In this document: positions 12,536 through 25,219 of the stretch, piece after piece
Position numbering within the stretch: position 1 is the stretch's first letter
Layout: each line of letters opens with the position of its first letter
Origin: Colias croceus
Lineage: Eukaryota > Arthropoda > Insecta > Lepidoptera > Pieridae
Length of the DNA stretch: 64,000 bases
Assembly: GCF_905220415.1 (NCBI RefSeq)
Contig: NC_059568.1
Coordinates: 682,001-746,000 of the forward strand
Direction of reading: 5' to 3'
Program-made: the position numbers and the translations under genes
Notes under the pieces: generated by a model
The model's input: the letters and a program-made list of their open reading frames with translations, nothing else
Databases searched by the model: none
Told to the model about the DNA's origin: nothing

Positions 12536-12724
12536 AGCTGCTACATAGAATAAAACAAATTCGCTTTTTCTGTCCCTATATCCTTGCATGCTTAAATCAT
12601 TAAAACTACGCAACGGATTTTGCTGCGGTTTTTTTAATAGATAGAGTGATTCAAGAGGAAGGTTTTAGTAAATAATTTATTAGGTTTTAGACAAAGCGGG
12701 CGAAGTCGCGGGCGGTAAGCTAGT
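12536..12724 (+). mobile_element. Retroposon tail (GCCGCGGGCGG family)
   Basis: Ends AAGCGGGCGAAGTCGCGGGC followed by GGTAAGCTAGTT. Same subtype as 686-774. Confidence 0.72.
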
Positions 12725-12829
12725 TAGATATATTGCAAATTTTTTTAAGCTTCGTAATATTGAATCGCACATTGTAGGTAGATTGGTTTTTCACCAGATT
12801 TAATTAAATCCAAAAATTATTAACTACTA

Positions 12830-12959
12830 GTTCAGGATACATCGCCCATTTTTGCAAGTGACTACTATCAAGCTAATTTTCCGTTTGTAGCTTTATTTTG
12901 ATGAGACACCGAATAATTTCGTGTACGTAAGTCTCGATTGTGGTAGCTAACAGAGATAA
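12830..12959. mobile_element. Solo arm of the foldback MITE
   Basis: One terminal inverted-repeat arm (GTTCAGGATACATCGCCCAT onward) preceded by TA, ending at AACAGAGATAA. The other arm and centre are missing. It keeps the TTCCGTTTGTAGCTTTATTT block that is deleted in copy 1. Confidence 0.8.
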
Positions 12960-13043
12960 TTCGACCATTCGACTTTATGATGTTTTATACACCAGCGCCA
13001 ATCCCTTCCAAAATGATAAACACCTAAAAAAATAGTAGTAGGA

Positions 13044-13063
13044 GGGGGGGGGGGGGGGGGGGG
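13044..13063 (+). repeat. Poly-G tract of 20
   Basis: An uninterrupted run of 20 G on the plus strand in otherwise AT-rich DNA. Length is likely polymorphic and prone to sequencing error. Confidence 0.9.
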
Positions 13064-13188
13064 CGGCTTTTAAGGCTAAAAAATGGTTTCTCTTTATTTC
13101 CGACAAAACTACAAGTCCTATGGAAAAAAGTTCAATGGCAAAGTTGTAGGTAATAAACTATTTTTTTTTGTTTCAAGAATTATCGACC

Positions 13189-13367
13189 CTGGGGCCGTAG
13201 ACAAAGTAACAATTAAAAAACGATAACGAAGTTAGAAATCGCAAAAATTTATGGGATTGACATACGCCGCGTTAGATCACGTGGTCTATCTAATGTCAAT
13301 CCCATACATTTTTGCGATTTCTAACTTCGTTATCGTTTTGTAATTGTTACTTTGTCTAAGGCCCCAG
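13189..13367. mobile_element. Short foldback MITE (CTGGGGCC ends)
   Basis: Inverted arms start CTGGGGCC-GTAGACAAAG and continue through AACGATAACGAAGTTAGAAA and ATGGGATTGACAT, leaving only a short centre. About 179 bp. Non-coding. I see no certain target duplication. Confidence 0.8.
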
Positions 13368-13654
13368 CAGGTCTATTTAGTGAAAGACGTGACGTCTAAT
13401 TAAATAAAAACTGAATCGAAAGTCAAAGAAACGGCAATGTTTATCTCTTTAACAGCCGTTAGTTGCGGTGGCGTCCACGGCGCGCGGCACCCTCGGATTT
13501 ACTTCGAGACAGTTATTTCTGGAGGGACGGGGACACCTTTTCAACTTGTTCAGCGTAACTGAATGCTTATTTTTAATTAAACCAAGTTTAACTTCCCAAA
13601 TTAACCATGATTGAATGCAAACTCTGTTGGTGAGTACACAAATCAATCGCAGAG

Positions 13655-13897
13655 ATGGATAAACTTTTCTTAACCAATTTACAAATTTTCAGCCCGAAAG
13701 AAATGTTTGACGAAATGCTTGCTTGCGGACCGAAAGACCTGAATTATAAATATTTAGACTTTAGAGGGATGGGTAAAAATAATAACTGCTTCAATTTTAT
13801 CGTGGCTATTTACGAATCACGTTACTGTATAATATTATCAACCAAGAAACTGAGCGATAATATAATTGTCAAAACGCTTGAATGTCGATTTATTTAA
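13655..13897 (+). CDS. Unidentified 80-codon ORF with nearby poly(A) signal
   Basis: Opens MDKLFLTNLQIFSPKEMFDE and ends KTLECRFI-stop. The ATG follows TCAATCGCAG, which looks like a splice acceptor, and an AATAAA lies 9 nt after the stop (13907-13912). That layout suggests a terminal exon or a decayed gene copy rather than random sequence. No family is recognised and codon use is AT-rich like the background. A chance ORF is not excluded. Confidence 0.25.
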   Translation: MDKLFLTNLQIFSPKEMFDEMLACGPKDLNYKYLDFRGMGKNNNCFNFIVAIYESRYCIILSTKKLSDNIIVKTLECRFI

Positions 13898-14349
13898 TGA
13901 ACGACAAATAAAGTTTATCTCAGAGCAAAGGTTAAATATGTAATACTAGTAACGCTTCACGATGTTATGTCTCATGTCTCGTTATTGTGCTCTTATCTAC
14001 ACGTCTATGTAGAACAATAATTAATTATTATAATTATTGAATGAATGTGACGAGGTCCCCAGTTATTCAATAAGATACCGCCCGCATCGTACTCGTACAT
14101 TGTGAATGACGTACTTGAATCGATTAATTATATTATTTTTTTGAGAAATGGCAAATGGCTTTACTATTGCTGCTGAAGTTATCTAATACATTTGATGCAT
14201 TTTTTGTAGTAGTAACAATTGTTATTTATTGTCCTCGAACTACGGTAAGTACTGTAATTAAAAAGTAGGTATAATTTTTAGGTGCTAAATATGTTAGACT
14301 AACTATGTTGTGAGTTGAATTAATGGACGACTTAAAGTTCGCTCCCAAC

Positions 14350-14960
14350 CTTAGGTTTAGGTTTAAAGACATTTATTCCCATTAAGACATAAAGTCACTT
14401 ACATGAGAAACTTAAATTTTAAACATAGGTATTTATAAAAAATATCATTCGTTAGATAAAAATTTAGAGTAAGTTACATACTATAAACATAAGTTTAGGT
14501 TAGGTACTCATTCATTGCATTCAAAGTTTGAGCGTGTGGTCTTCCAGGATGTGTTTCGCTAATTGTTTTTTGAATACAATGAATGAGTTTACACTTTTTA
14601 ATTTGCTTGGCAATCCGTTATAGAAACGTGCTCCTTCGTATGTTGCCGTTCGCCTTCCATAATTCGTTCGGATCTTCGGGAGGGCAAGATAGCTAGCTCG
14701 TCTATTAGGATAGTGGCGATTTGATGTTGAGAATATTATATTTGTATTTATGTTTTTATGTAGCGCTTTGTGGATGAACATACACGTATTATAAAAGTAT
14801 AATTGTTTTAAATTCATTATTTTAGTATCGTCGTAGATTTTATTTGTAGAAGTTAAAAAAGGATATTTAAAAATGGTTTTAATAATTTTATTTTGTAAAA
14901 TTTGTAGTGGCGCTAATTTATTTTTGTAAGCGCTACCCCATACTTCTATTAAATACATTA
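14350..14960 (-). mobile_element. 5'-truncated non-LTR retrotransposon (LINE) end
   Basis: A 145-codon minus-strand frame (14958-14521) is the C-terminal part of a Jockey/CR1-type polyprotein. Its start (LIEVWGSAYKNKLAPLQILQ, then NKIIKTIF) is the family's usual segment after the reverse-transcriptase domain, and the rest keeps a YGRRTATYEGARFYNGLP-type block. The 3' UTR follows down to about 14350 with a CCTAAACCTAA-like simple repeat at the end. The reverse transcriptase and endonuclease are missing through 5' truncation, so it is immobile. Confidence 0.85.
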
Positions 14961-15462
14961 GGTGAGGTTTGAGGAACCTTGTGAAATCTTATCAGATTGT
15001 TTTGACAAATAGTAAATTCTGACTGGACATATAAGTAAAAAGAATGATCAAAAATTGCTTTTTTATCAGATAAGTAACGTGTTGCAGTAACGTGGTTGGT
15101 AGAGATCACTGCATATTGCCGCAGTTATAAGGACGACAATTTGGTACCTACATTCATAAACAATAAAGTGTAATAAATAAATAACTTCAATGGCTCTTTC
15201 TGATTTGTATAGATTACGAATTAGATCAATTTAACTCGATTTTACGTCCATGTTGTATTCATGAATTTCAATGGATACAGTGGATTAAAGTTGCCATAAG
15301 CGACGTTTAACGGAAAGTAATTAATTTTGTCCTTTATATTGCAACTTTGCAAGCAGTGACTTAAATGCCGAGCAGCTAACAATTTGAAGTATTCGCTCTT
15401 AACACCAGTCTCAAATCTAGACTTGAATCTGTATGAAACTCATTGTTTAAAAACTTATTTTA

Positions 15463-15671
15463 AACTAGCTTTCCGCCCACGGCTTCGCCCGCGTTTTCAA
15501 AGAAAAACCCGTTCCCGTAGGATTTCCGGGATAAAACCTATCCTATGTCCTTTCTCGGGTATCAAAATATCTCTATACCAAATTTCATGCAAATTGGTTC
15601 AGTGGTTAAGGCGTGATTGAGTAACAGACAGACAGACAAAATTACTTTCGCATTTATAATCTTAGTATGGA
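15463..15671 (-). mobile_element. Retroposon tail (GCCGCGGGCGG family)
   Basis: Begins CTAGCTTTCCGCCCACGGCT and ends with a CAGA run and CATTTATAATCTTAGTATGG. Full-length type, reverse orientation. Confidence 0.78.
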
Positions 15672-15699
15672 TTCGTGTTTCGTTTCTGTAGCGGGGTTA

Positions 15700-18090
15700 T
15701 AGTCCTGATCACAATGTCACTATGTATATTTTCTTGCTTGGTAGGTACGTAAATCATTTACTTTTATAGGTAGAGCGGTGGTTTACCTAATGTGAAGCAA
15801 ACACCACCATCAAGAAGAGCCTCAAGTGCATTGTCCGCTCGTATAAGTTAAGGAAATATGAATAAAGAAAAGAAAATAATGATTTCCATACAGTTCGCGA
15901 TAGCGATTAAATTTTAATCCCGTTCTGTCGCAAAATCCGTTCATAATTGACGGTAACGTATAGAATGTGGAACCTTGTGTATACCGTAATGACTATATTA
16001 TAAATTCACTTTATAGACCGCTAACTATTATTGTCAATTAGTTTCATCGCCCGGCTTCGCTCGTTTAAATAATTTTATATGCAAAGGCCACATACTCTGT
16101 TTGTAGTATAATTGTCAGACAACGTAACTTTAGTCCGATAAACTTAAAAAAAAGATCTGACAATTACATATTGCATCTAACGGTGAATTTACATCAAACG
16201 AGCGAATGCTCTATCTAACCCCACTATGTCAAATTATTGTAGTGTAAACAGGCGTAGAGTATTCTTTCGTTGTTCAAAAAAGTGCGTTGGAAAAGATTTT
16301 ATGTAATGTTTCTATAAAGTCGGTGATGAAATGATTACAAAAAATTGCAACAATACTTGTCCTAAATCATAAGCACCATTACCATTCGACAGTCGTAGAG
16401 ATAATTTCAGCTCCTGAACAACGATCTCCTAAGCACCGAGCTACCTAATTGGTGGTATTGTTGAAAACACAATTAAAAAAATAAAAAATAACTAAATGCC
16501 TCATCATTCCTTGCACTTGGCGACGATTACTTTCAACTGAATTTCCCATAAACAAAGGAAGATTCTTATAATTCGACTGCATTTTATTCTCTTGGCTTTG
16601 GGTTGTCTATTGATGATTTTTTTAGTCAAATGACAGCAATTTCCCAACTATTTAATTTTCAGAAACCTATTATGGAGAAAATAATTTTTATAACACTTTA
16701 CGAAGTGATGCGAAATTTTGTTCAGTCTTCTTTCATATCGCAACGGAGCGATTTAAAAAAATTTGAAACGAGAGCAATGATGACAATGTCATGCCAAATG
16801 TTGAATAGGACTTCAAAGTGAATAAAAATGGCGGCAAACATTTGTGAGTCACCGATGTGTTGGAGCTATTATTCAGGCAATAAAAGTGGGTTCAGGTTGG
16901 GAAAAGGAAACGGATTTCCGATACTTATTGGATCATATTCGAACAGCTTTGTGGTAAAAATCCAAAACATTTTCGGGTTTACCAGCGCCGCTGATACATT
17001 TGTGGCTCTATCTATTTTCATTGATATCTAGTGTTATATTATGTAGAGCTAAAAAAAGTGAATAACTACCTATCTTCTACAATATTTTAATAGTTATCAC
17101 ACGGTATTTTTTTTTTTATATTATTAAATTAGTTACATACCTATTACTTTACTATATTAAATACCTTCAATGAGATAGTAATATACTTTCAGTGTTGCTG
17201 TAGTTTTTGTTTTCTTATTATATTATATTCTGTATTTCTTCTACGTACATTTTCGTATTTGGGTAGGTACATATTTTAAGTTCAATTCGCAAACTTCGCA
17301 AATTAAATGAAACAAAAATATGTATTTTCAATAAATAGAAATATGCAAGTAGGTAAAAAAGTACTGTTTCATTTGTCTATTCTTATTTGATCAAAACTAT
17401 TAAGACTATCTTTTTATTATTTTGTCCTTGATTATTCCCTTTTTAAATTTATTGTAAATTTAAATTTGCTAAAGTCTACGTTTATAGCTGTTGAAAGTAG
17501 TAATAAATTGCTACAAAAAAGACACCGGGCATTGACTGAGATATTATAGACAGCTGGACTGTTTATAAAACCGGGCATTACTAGGAAAATAGGTCATTGA
17601 CCGGCATGTTGCATAGGGTTTGTGGAGAGAGACAATAATTGTGGGACTAATTTCATATAGTATTGAACTATTGAGATAAGGTTTCAAGTCCTTGAAAATA
17701 GACTGTGCCGTAAATCATAAGGAAATCGAAATTGGTATATTAATTTGCTGATTAAGTTCTATTTTACATATTCAATTTTAAAATGCGTTGAGCTTATAAA
17801 AAGTTAATGATCGAATAGTTTATATGTACGTAGGTAAACAATAGATTTAAATTTTAAACTTATTGATGTCATCGTGAGAACTGCTGCGCGTTGGCGCCAC
17901 GATACTTTGGTGTGCAGATGGAAACCCGACAGTTGGGATCGACCGTGCATTATTTATACATAGTATATTATACTAATTAATATATTTTATTTTCCAACTC
18001 GTCGACTACATGATAGCCCCCGCATAATCCAAAGCCAAGACGCTTCTTTTATTTGTAAGTATAAATATTTAGTTGTTCAAGCGCTATTAT
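15700..18090. other. AT-rich sequence without recognised gene
   Basis: Contains a short degraded retroposon tail (about 16045-16085, CGCCCGGCTTCGCTCGTTT). Short open frames near 16603-16821 and 16828-17031 have no family likeness or splice context. Confidence 0.4.
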
Positions 18091-18099
18091 GGCGCAAAC

Positions 18100-18960
18100 C
18101 CACACTTGACCGTTAACATTTCACGTCGCAGTTCTAGGCCGGCCTGTGACCGGCCCGAGTTCCCTGACCCATCAGCTTATATTCTCAACGCGCATTCGTC
18201 ATTCACTACGCCCGCGCCCGTGCCGATTTTAAAACTTGTCTACTAGTGAAAAACGACAGCATTTAGCGTGCACGGGAAAAACCCTAGCCATAATTACCGG
18301 AATAAGACATATTTGCAGTGTGACTCATCCGTATTTTCGTCGGCCGGCGCCTCGCGGCGTCGCCGTTTCGACCATAGATTTCATCATTACACAAAAAGCG
18401 AACCATTCGCCGTCACACTGATACGCCGAGGCCTATTTTTAAAACTCATTACGGGCCGATAACGTTACGTTACGCTTGCACTGCGATAGCGTCCCTATGA
18501 CGTAATTTCGTTCGTGGGAATGGTCGCTTGGAATGTGGATGCGACATGATCCGCGCTGAAAGTGCTCACCTGTCCTCGTAGGTAGGGGAAGCGCCTCCGG
18601 AGGGGCCCTGGGACGCGTCACCGTCCATGGCTTCTGGTGGGTTAGTCGGGTCAGGTAGTGGAACAAGAAAAGCGCGCGCCGACGACGGGTGCGGCTAAGT
18701 GCAATGATGCGGGAGCGCAGTCGTACGCTCGCGGACCGATCGCAAGTCACGACTGACGAGCGGCGACCAGCCATCGCCGGCGGGGCAGGGGCGCGGGTGG
18801 AGGCGTGGGAACGAAGCCCCGCGCGTCGCTTAGCAACGCACCGCACGTGGCCGCACACTACTCTACCACCGAGTACGAGTCCATCGCGAACAGCGGACTC
18901 TAGGTTTCTCTCGGCTGCGGAAACTCGTGTCACCTCATGGTAAACAATCGGTGTCGAGTA
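18100..18960 (-). promoter_or_regulatory. Large GC-rich island with strong minus-strand donor
   Basis: The longest GC- and CpG-rich block in the window. On the minus strand CTACGAGGACAG is followed by gtgagcac, a near-consensus donor with last exon base 18570. This is what a first exon of a minus-strand transcript would look like, and the location inside Imp intron 3 makes an alternative Imp promoter plausible. The long minus-strand frame across it reads straight through the donor and looks compositional (Arg- and Pro-rich). Promoter function is inferred. Confidence 0.4.
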
Positions 18961-19514
18961 CATAATATAAGCAACCGCATTATTCACTCTCCTAGGATTT
19001 AAACGAGACGCGATGAGAAAAAAGGCAGTACCTAGGTATATATGTACAATATTTAATAATTACCTACTACCTACCATTTATCTTATCAATTATTATTGTC
19101 CGACACTGTTGTACTATTGTTTATCCTATCGCGATCGTCACAAATAGGTAGGTAGGTACTATAATTGAACCTAAATTAGATGTCAAAATAAGGCTTCATG
19201 ACACATTTATGGCTTTAGATTTCTTATTTATCATTTGGGGCATAAATCTTACATTTTTTTCAATGATACTCGTAAGTTACAAAATCAATTAGGTAGGTAC
19301 ATAGGTATCTATTATCTAAGTACATATTATAAAGCGCTATTATTTCATATTTTTAGGCACAGTTTTATCTTGGCTCTATGTCTATGCCTACCTTGATCTA
19401 AGATGCCTAGCATTGAATAATTAATCCACCTTCAATAAAATTTAATTTGATTAATTTAATAAGCAAATATGTGTACGCATTGTCTCTGGAAATAAACTTA
19501 AAATCTTAATTTTC

Positions 19515-19690
19515 ATCATCATAATCATTCCAGCCTTTCAGGACGTCCACTGCAGGACATAGGCCTCCCCCATAGAAATCTAAATCAATCCCCCAAAGAT
19601 TTCCATAACAACCGATCACCAGCGGCCTGACTCCAGCGGCTCCCCGCCACTTTGATCAGGTCGTCTGTCCACCTCGTTGAAGGTCTTTCA
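19515..19690 (-). mobile_element. RTE-type ORF C-terminal remnant
   Basis: On the minus strand one frame reads TRWTDDLIKVAGSRWSQAAG, the conserved C-terminal signature of RTE-like retrotransposon ORFs, followed by a degraded GGLCPAVD-type 3' stretch and CAT-rich repeats at its end. Too short and broken to code. Confidence 0.75.
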
Positions 19691-20234
19691 AAATCTTAAT
19701 TTTGTTTTTGTCAATTAAACAACCGATATTTCATAAAGTACCTACCTACTACCTACATAGGTTTACGGATCATTAGAAAATGATAAATGCTGACATCACT
19801 GATGCAGCTACCATAGACGGTAAAGGGCTTCTGTCGAATATAAAACACGTTACGTTTTTCCTAAAGTGCATTGCGATTTGCGAATTAAACATTATCGTGT
19901 CGGACGTTGCCCGTATGACGCAATAAACAAATAGACAGCCAGCAGACTGAGTGAGTCTGAGTGCACAATTATATGGATTGCTACCATTATCGGGGATAGG
20001 GATGGATAAATTGTAAATTGCTTGTGACGAATTACCCTATCGGCGCAGAATACTTAATAGTAGCTAATGCTATCGGTAGCGTTTAGCTACGTTTAGCTAT
20101 TAGTACCTACCTATTCTGTGCTAACTGCTATCGGCTGAAAACCACTGCCTCGAATGACGTAAGTTCGTAGTACGTACTACGTAGTACTACAGTTAGTATA
20201 TATTCTATGCTACAGGTTCCCAAACAGTTACTAG

Positions 20235-20520
20235 GTACGTGTTAACGTGTGGGTAGTACCTTTTTTTTGAGTGGGAAAATCTTGAATATATACCCACGGC
20301 CTCCGGGCGACGGGCCACGAGTATGGTAGAATTTGTCCGTAACCCCATCAGTGCGGCGGCTGCCCGTCGTCAGTCCAAAACAAATTGTGAGCCAACCAGC
20401 TCTAACGTCATGGGGCGGCGTGAGCGGAACATGTCTCACGCCACCACATCTCTCCGGACGATGGACTAAGTCCCCGCTCCATCGCCCGGCGCCCCTCGTT
20501 AGGGAGGAACGTGTAGGTAG
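20235..20520. mobile_element. GC-rich retroelement remnant
   Basis: Starts with a TTTTTTTGAGTGGGAAAATC junction and continues into a GC-rich block with CTCACGCC and CTCCATCGCCCGGCG. The abrupt change of composition and the poly-T/GAGTGGG start resemble lepidopteran LINE remnants, but I cannot name a family. Confidence 0.45.
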
Positions 20521-21699
20521 TACCTAAGTACTAAATAATATCCATTAGTAACAATAGGTACATGAATACATTATATTATACTTAAAATTATTATAATTGT
20601 ATGTATCTGTATAATTATCTGTTTTCTAGTAACATAATATGATTTATTGGTGATCTCTTTAAATTAGTTTGCTTAAATACTTTTTAGGACACATAACACC
20701 TATTATAATACATACAAAAACATTTATTTGGTACTATACCTTATATCTCAGGATTTTAGGTGATTTATTGTGGAACTGATTTTGCATTGTTTGGTGACTA
20801 CATTTTGGTGACAGATCTACTATTTTGAGGACAAACCCTATTATTTAAGAAACACAAAACTAATTAAATTGGTGATAGCCAAATCATACCCATTATTAAG
20901 TAAACCAAGTAAACTCAAAGACGAAACTTCTGCACCTAGCGCCATCTATTGACGACTTTTATAGCTCATTGTAAAGAAAGCAATACATTTTCATCAAAGA
21001 ATCTATAGTCTACACAGAACAAAATTATAAAGCTACAAAATTTGTGAGGATTTCCAAGAGTTTCTTGTTATTAAGAGTATCAGATTATATTTCGATTTCG
21101 ATACATAAATTATTATAATAAAAAAATAAAAAAACTGTACTCAAACAAAAATCTATTACTACTTGAGTAATTTGTTCGAACAAAATAAAGACTAAATATC
21201 GCGAAAACTATTTCTAATTAACGACTCCCGAGGCGCAAAAGAAATACATGAGACCCTTTGCTCCCAGTGCAACGTGCTTTCCTTTTAAGTTAATGTTTCA
21301 AAGAGATTTAATTACATAGCAAACAGATCCTCAACATTTATTAGTTGCTCGCTAACGCTAAGCGTGTGTTGCATGCACTTTTATTAGCTGTAGAGTTAAT
21401 CAAATTTATTCTAATTTGTTCAGATACATCACTCTACCTAGTATATCTAATCTGTGACTCTATCACACCCCGGACACTCCATACAAAATTATCGTTTTGA
21501 CAGTCACACTGTAGAGACTGCAAATGTGTGTGTTAACGCTTTATGGTTGGCACATTTGTGACTAGCGTAAAAAAAAATTCGCGTTTTTCTGATGAAATAC
21601 AATCTGTAAACAGCACAATATCTAACCATTTTCTACGAAAAACGATAATCACAAATCAAAAATAATGTTGTCAATCTTCGTTGCGTATCGCCCTTGCAG

Positions 21700-21742
21700 A
21701 CAAAATATGCGGACCATTTTCAGGCTGATCGTGCGGGGTGAG
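21700..21742 (+). other. Candidate small exon (MRTIFRLIVRGE)
   Basis: Acceptor-like TCGCCCTTGCAG precedes 21700 and GGGGTGAG followed by gtaagtg closes it, a near-perfect donor. In one frame it reads ATG CGG ACC ATT and on to GGT GAG. It lies antisense to Imp. The donor is stronger than expected by chance but there is no supporting partner exon. Confidence 0.2.
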
Positions 21743-22466
21743 GTAAGTGTTTAATTTTGGCGGGAGGCGGAGAGCTACACCGTATCTACACCGTACTATA
21801 TTCTGTACTTGTACGACTATTACTGACTACTGATGAATCGAAATGAATTTGAACAGTTTGAAGGAGCCGACTTTTTGCTAAAAAATCAAAACTAGACAAA
21901 AGAGCGAAGAAGGGAATGGAAATCGGGCGATTAGATGAAGTGAACGCTAGAGACGTTGCAGTTGCATGAATCAATTTTATTCGAGCCTTGTTTGCCAACA
22001 TACTTCGATAAACAAACGAAATAAATTGTATTTACTGTATACCTACTTTACGCTATACGTGAGAGTCTCATCTGGGATTTATAATATTCAATTTGTTTCC
22101 GGCTCAGATTTAAGAACGCCGGAAAAAAAAACATTGTTATTATCGAGTTATTTTTGTTTTAACAATATTGTTAGCCTGATTTGGCTCTATATAGAGCTGA
22201 AAAACCAATCGAAACCTAATGACCTCGGGCTGTAAAGACCTTGTCAATTTGTACGAATAATTAGTCAGTCAGTGTAAAATAGAGAAGTGCAATATTAATG
22301 ACGTAATTATTTTCACTTTTTTAATTAGAACATAAGTACAATATCAATCATAAGATATAAAAAATAATGTAGAGGGCGTCTAATAATCCCCATTTATTTC
22401 AAAAATAACCTACGTTGGCAACCTTACAGCGAGTAGCAACAAGACAAATGCGGAGACCCACGGGTT

Positions 22467-22540
22467 GCAGGCTGCAGCGTGTACTAACAGCTACGAACCG
22501 CGATTAGGGCAGAAACGAACCATTTGGCGCTGCAGCCTGC
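22467..22540. repeat. 13-bp perfect inverted repeat (stem-loop)
   Basis: GCAGGCTGCAGCG (22467-22479) pairs with CGCTGCAGCCTGC (22528-22540) around a 48-nt loop. Each arm is itself palindromic at CTGCAG. Function unknown. Confidence 0.5.
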
Positions 22541-22679
22541 CTGCCTACTTGTATGATACAATGTTGTTGGTGACCCTACAATCAAAAAGCTCTAAAACAA
22601 TTTCCTCTATAATCTATAATAAAGATATGTACTTACGAGAAGACCTAAAAGAAAACAAAAAAATATAAAGATAGCCATT

Positions 22680-24960
22680 AAGATTTCAATGAGTCGTGTG
22701 TTTTACTATTGCATCGTTAATTAATCCAGTCACACAAAGGAATGCGTAACACACTAACGTACACGTTACACGTAGACGGTAGAAGCCTCTAGAATGAGGC
22801 CAGCTCAGAGCCTGCAGGCAGTGAACGCTCAGTAATCACACATACGGCGCGTGCAAGGAGGCCGTACGCGGCTCACCCACATCACAAGGAGCCCGTCGTG
22901 GGCCAAGGGGACGTAATATTTGCTCCCCCTCTTCGATTCCTCTTTGTGTCTCCTACGGAAATTAAGGCCGGGACTCTACTGCCGCGGCGGATTGACATTC
23001 GGATGATGTGCCACTTATTTTTTTTTATATGTTTCCCCTTGCGTTTCGTTTTAACTTTTAGTTAATCAACTGGGAGCGTTTCCTTCGACTTGTTATTCAA
23101 TAACGGTGTTAATAAAAACAAATACATTTTAAATATTCACATATTATATAAACATAATATTGTGTATGTCTAAAAAAGCAAAACGAGAAATAATGTAATT
23201 GTAAAAATGATGAAACGTTTTTATCACACTCAATAAATTCGATGTATGTTTATAGTTTTACCTCTTTCTGTATTAGAATTATCTATTGATTAGGTACATT
23301 TTTGATATGAGAGTCACATGGCCACCAGCCACTACGAAAATAAATACTAAAATATCTCAGTAACTTGATATTTGTTTCGTGCTCATTATTATTTTAAAAA
23401 TGAAATGCAAAAAGTTGCTCTAGAAAAATGTAGGTATTGAATAAAAGTTTACAACTTCTCCGTCGCCCTCAACCTCTGTTGCAACCATCTAAGCACGTTA
23501 AAGTAAATATTTAAACAATTAAAGGGTAAAAAAGCTTATGAAAGCAAAATGTAGATGGACAATAAAAGGCACTTAAGAATCATAAATAAATTATGAGAAT
23601 TAGAGGGGCGCGTCGCGAATTCTGTAGATTCTTACCTTCTTTCTTTGCACCAAGAGGAGATCTATAGTTCCAACCAGACATTAAATAATATGTCTACAAA
23701 TACTAAAATGAAAAGTGTCACGCGTACCTATTTTAGCGTCCGTATATTCGAGTCTAAACCGATTTCCTTGTAAAAAACTAAAACTGGTGAAACTGGTGAC
23801 CACAGACCAAATGTAGAGCAAGAGAAGTTACAGGACGTCACCAGATAAAGTAAAGATTAAACATAAATAATATCGCAACCAATCCTGTGTGAAATGTAAA
23901 GGCCGGAAATAAATAACAATTATTTCCTGAGCACTAAGAAAAGCTAAACATAATAATAACCGGACGATGGGGATAGGAAGTGAAAAGATAGATATCGATA
24001 AATCCATCCAACAATACCAAATGCAATTTGTTAGCGCCGAGAACCACTGCTCTTTCATTTTAACCTGTTTTTCTAGCAATTGACCATTGAAAAGATATGA
24101 AAACATGATGTTTCCTATGCCCGGTAAGAAGGGAATGGAGGGGCTCAAACGTTGCATACCTAATGAAGGTTGGGACTGACAAGGTGACGAAGGACTGTTC
24201 GGAGCTTTATGAAATGTAGGTAATTTAACTTTATATTGGTTATTAATTTATTATAGTTATTCACTCCTATTTCAGACAATATATATTAAACAAGACGTCA
24301 ATTGTAATAAAACCATAATGGTCACCGACTTCTACCACAAGTCCGTGGTTATGTAAAATTTTAAATGATTTTTACATTCAGCTACTGCACATTATCCACT
24401 CCTCCATCAGGGAGAAGTTCTGGGAAAACCGGCATGTTTACGAGACAATCTGAAAGAAGTTGTCTTTCAACTAGCCAGTTAGCCACCCCTCAGCGACCAT
24501 TAAGCCGCAGCCCGTAGGTAATGTTTCGATCATGTTTCGATAAAGCGCACTTTCAGCTTTTAAATAATTCATTTACCCGTTAAAGAGACAATAATCCCTC
24601 TCCGACAGTCCTCGAGGACGTGAGCGTTGATTTTTCACAATTTTAATATATTCAAAGCAAAAAAGGCGACGACACAGCTGTGACAAAATGGCTAAAAACT
24701 ACCTACCTAAGTAATTTAATTTGAAATTATGCATTTTTAAATTTTAAACATAATTTATTCAGAATATTCAAGCACCAATTCACAATTTTATCAAATTACA
24801 TAAATTATGTTTGTAAAATAATTTACTTAGGTAAGTAGTTAAATAGTTTTTAAATTTTTATTTTGTTTAATAAACAAAATAAAATTTTGTAAAATAAACA
24901 AGCATAGAAAACTAAATTAGGTATAAATTAGTACGAAAATTTATTCATTTTATACATATT
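22680..24960. other. AT-rich sequence, one GC-rich patch, no recognised gene
   Basis: 22750-22990 is richer in GC but shows no paired splice sites. A 109-codon minus-strand frame at 23828-24157 has no family likeness. 24690-24850 carries an imperfect inverted AT-rich repeat around TACTTACCTAAG-type arms. Confidence 0.35.
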
Positions 24961-24964
24961 AGAT

Positions 24965-25219
24965 ACTAGCTTTCCACCCGCAGCTTCGCCCGCGCAGTCA
25001 AAGAAAAACCCGCATAGTTCCCGTTCCCGTAGGATTTCCGGGATAAAACCAATCCTATTCCCGGGGTAATAAGTAGCCTATGTCCTTTCTCGGGTATCAA
25101 AATATATCGTATAGGTACCAAATTTTATGCAAATTGGTTCAGTAGGTAGGTAAGGCGTGATTGAGTAACAGAAAGACAGACAGACAGAGTTACTTTCGCA
25201 TTTATAATATTAGTATGGA
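24965..25219 (-). mobile_element. Retroposon tail (GCCGCGGGCGG family)
   Basis: Begins CTAGCTTTCCACCCGCAGCT, contains GTTCCCGTTCCCGTAGGATT, and ends with a CAGA run and TTATAATATTAGTATGG. Confidence 0.78.

Noticed and set aside
18439..18987. 182-codon minus-strand ORF in the GC-rich island
   Set aside because: Arg- and Pro-rich with no domain, reads straight through a strong splice donor, and the plus strand is also open. Best explained by GC content.
23828..24157. 109-codon minus-strand ORF with hydrophobic segments
   Set aside because: No signal of selection, AT-rich codons like the flanks, and no recognisable family. Hydrophobic runs are expected from T-rich sequence.
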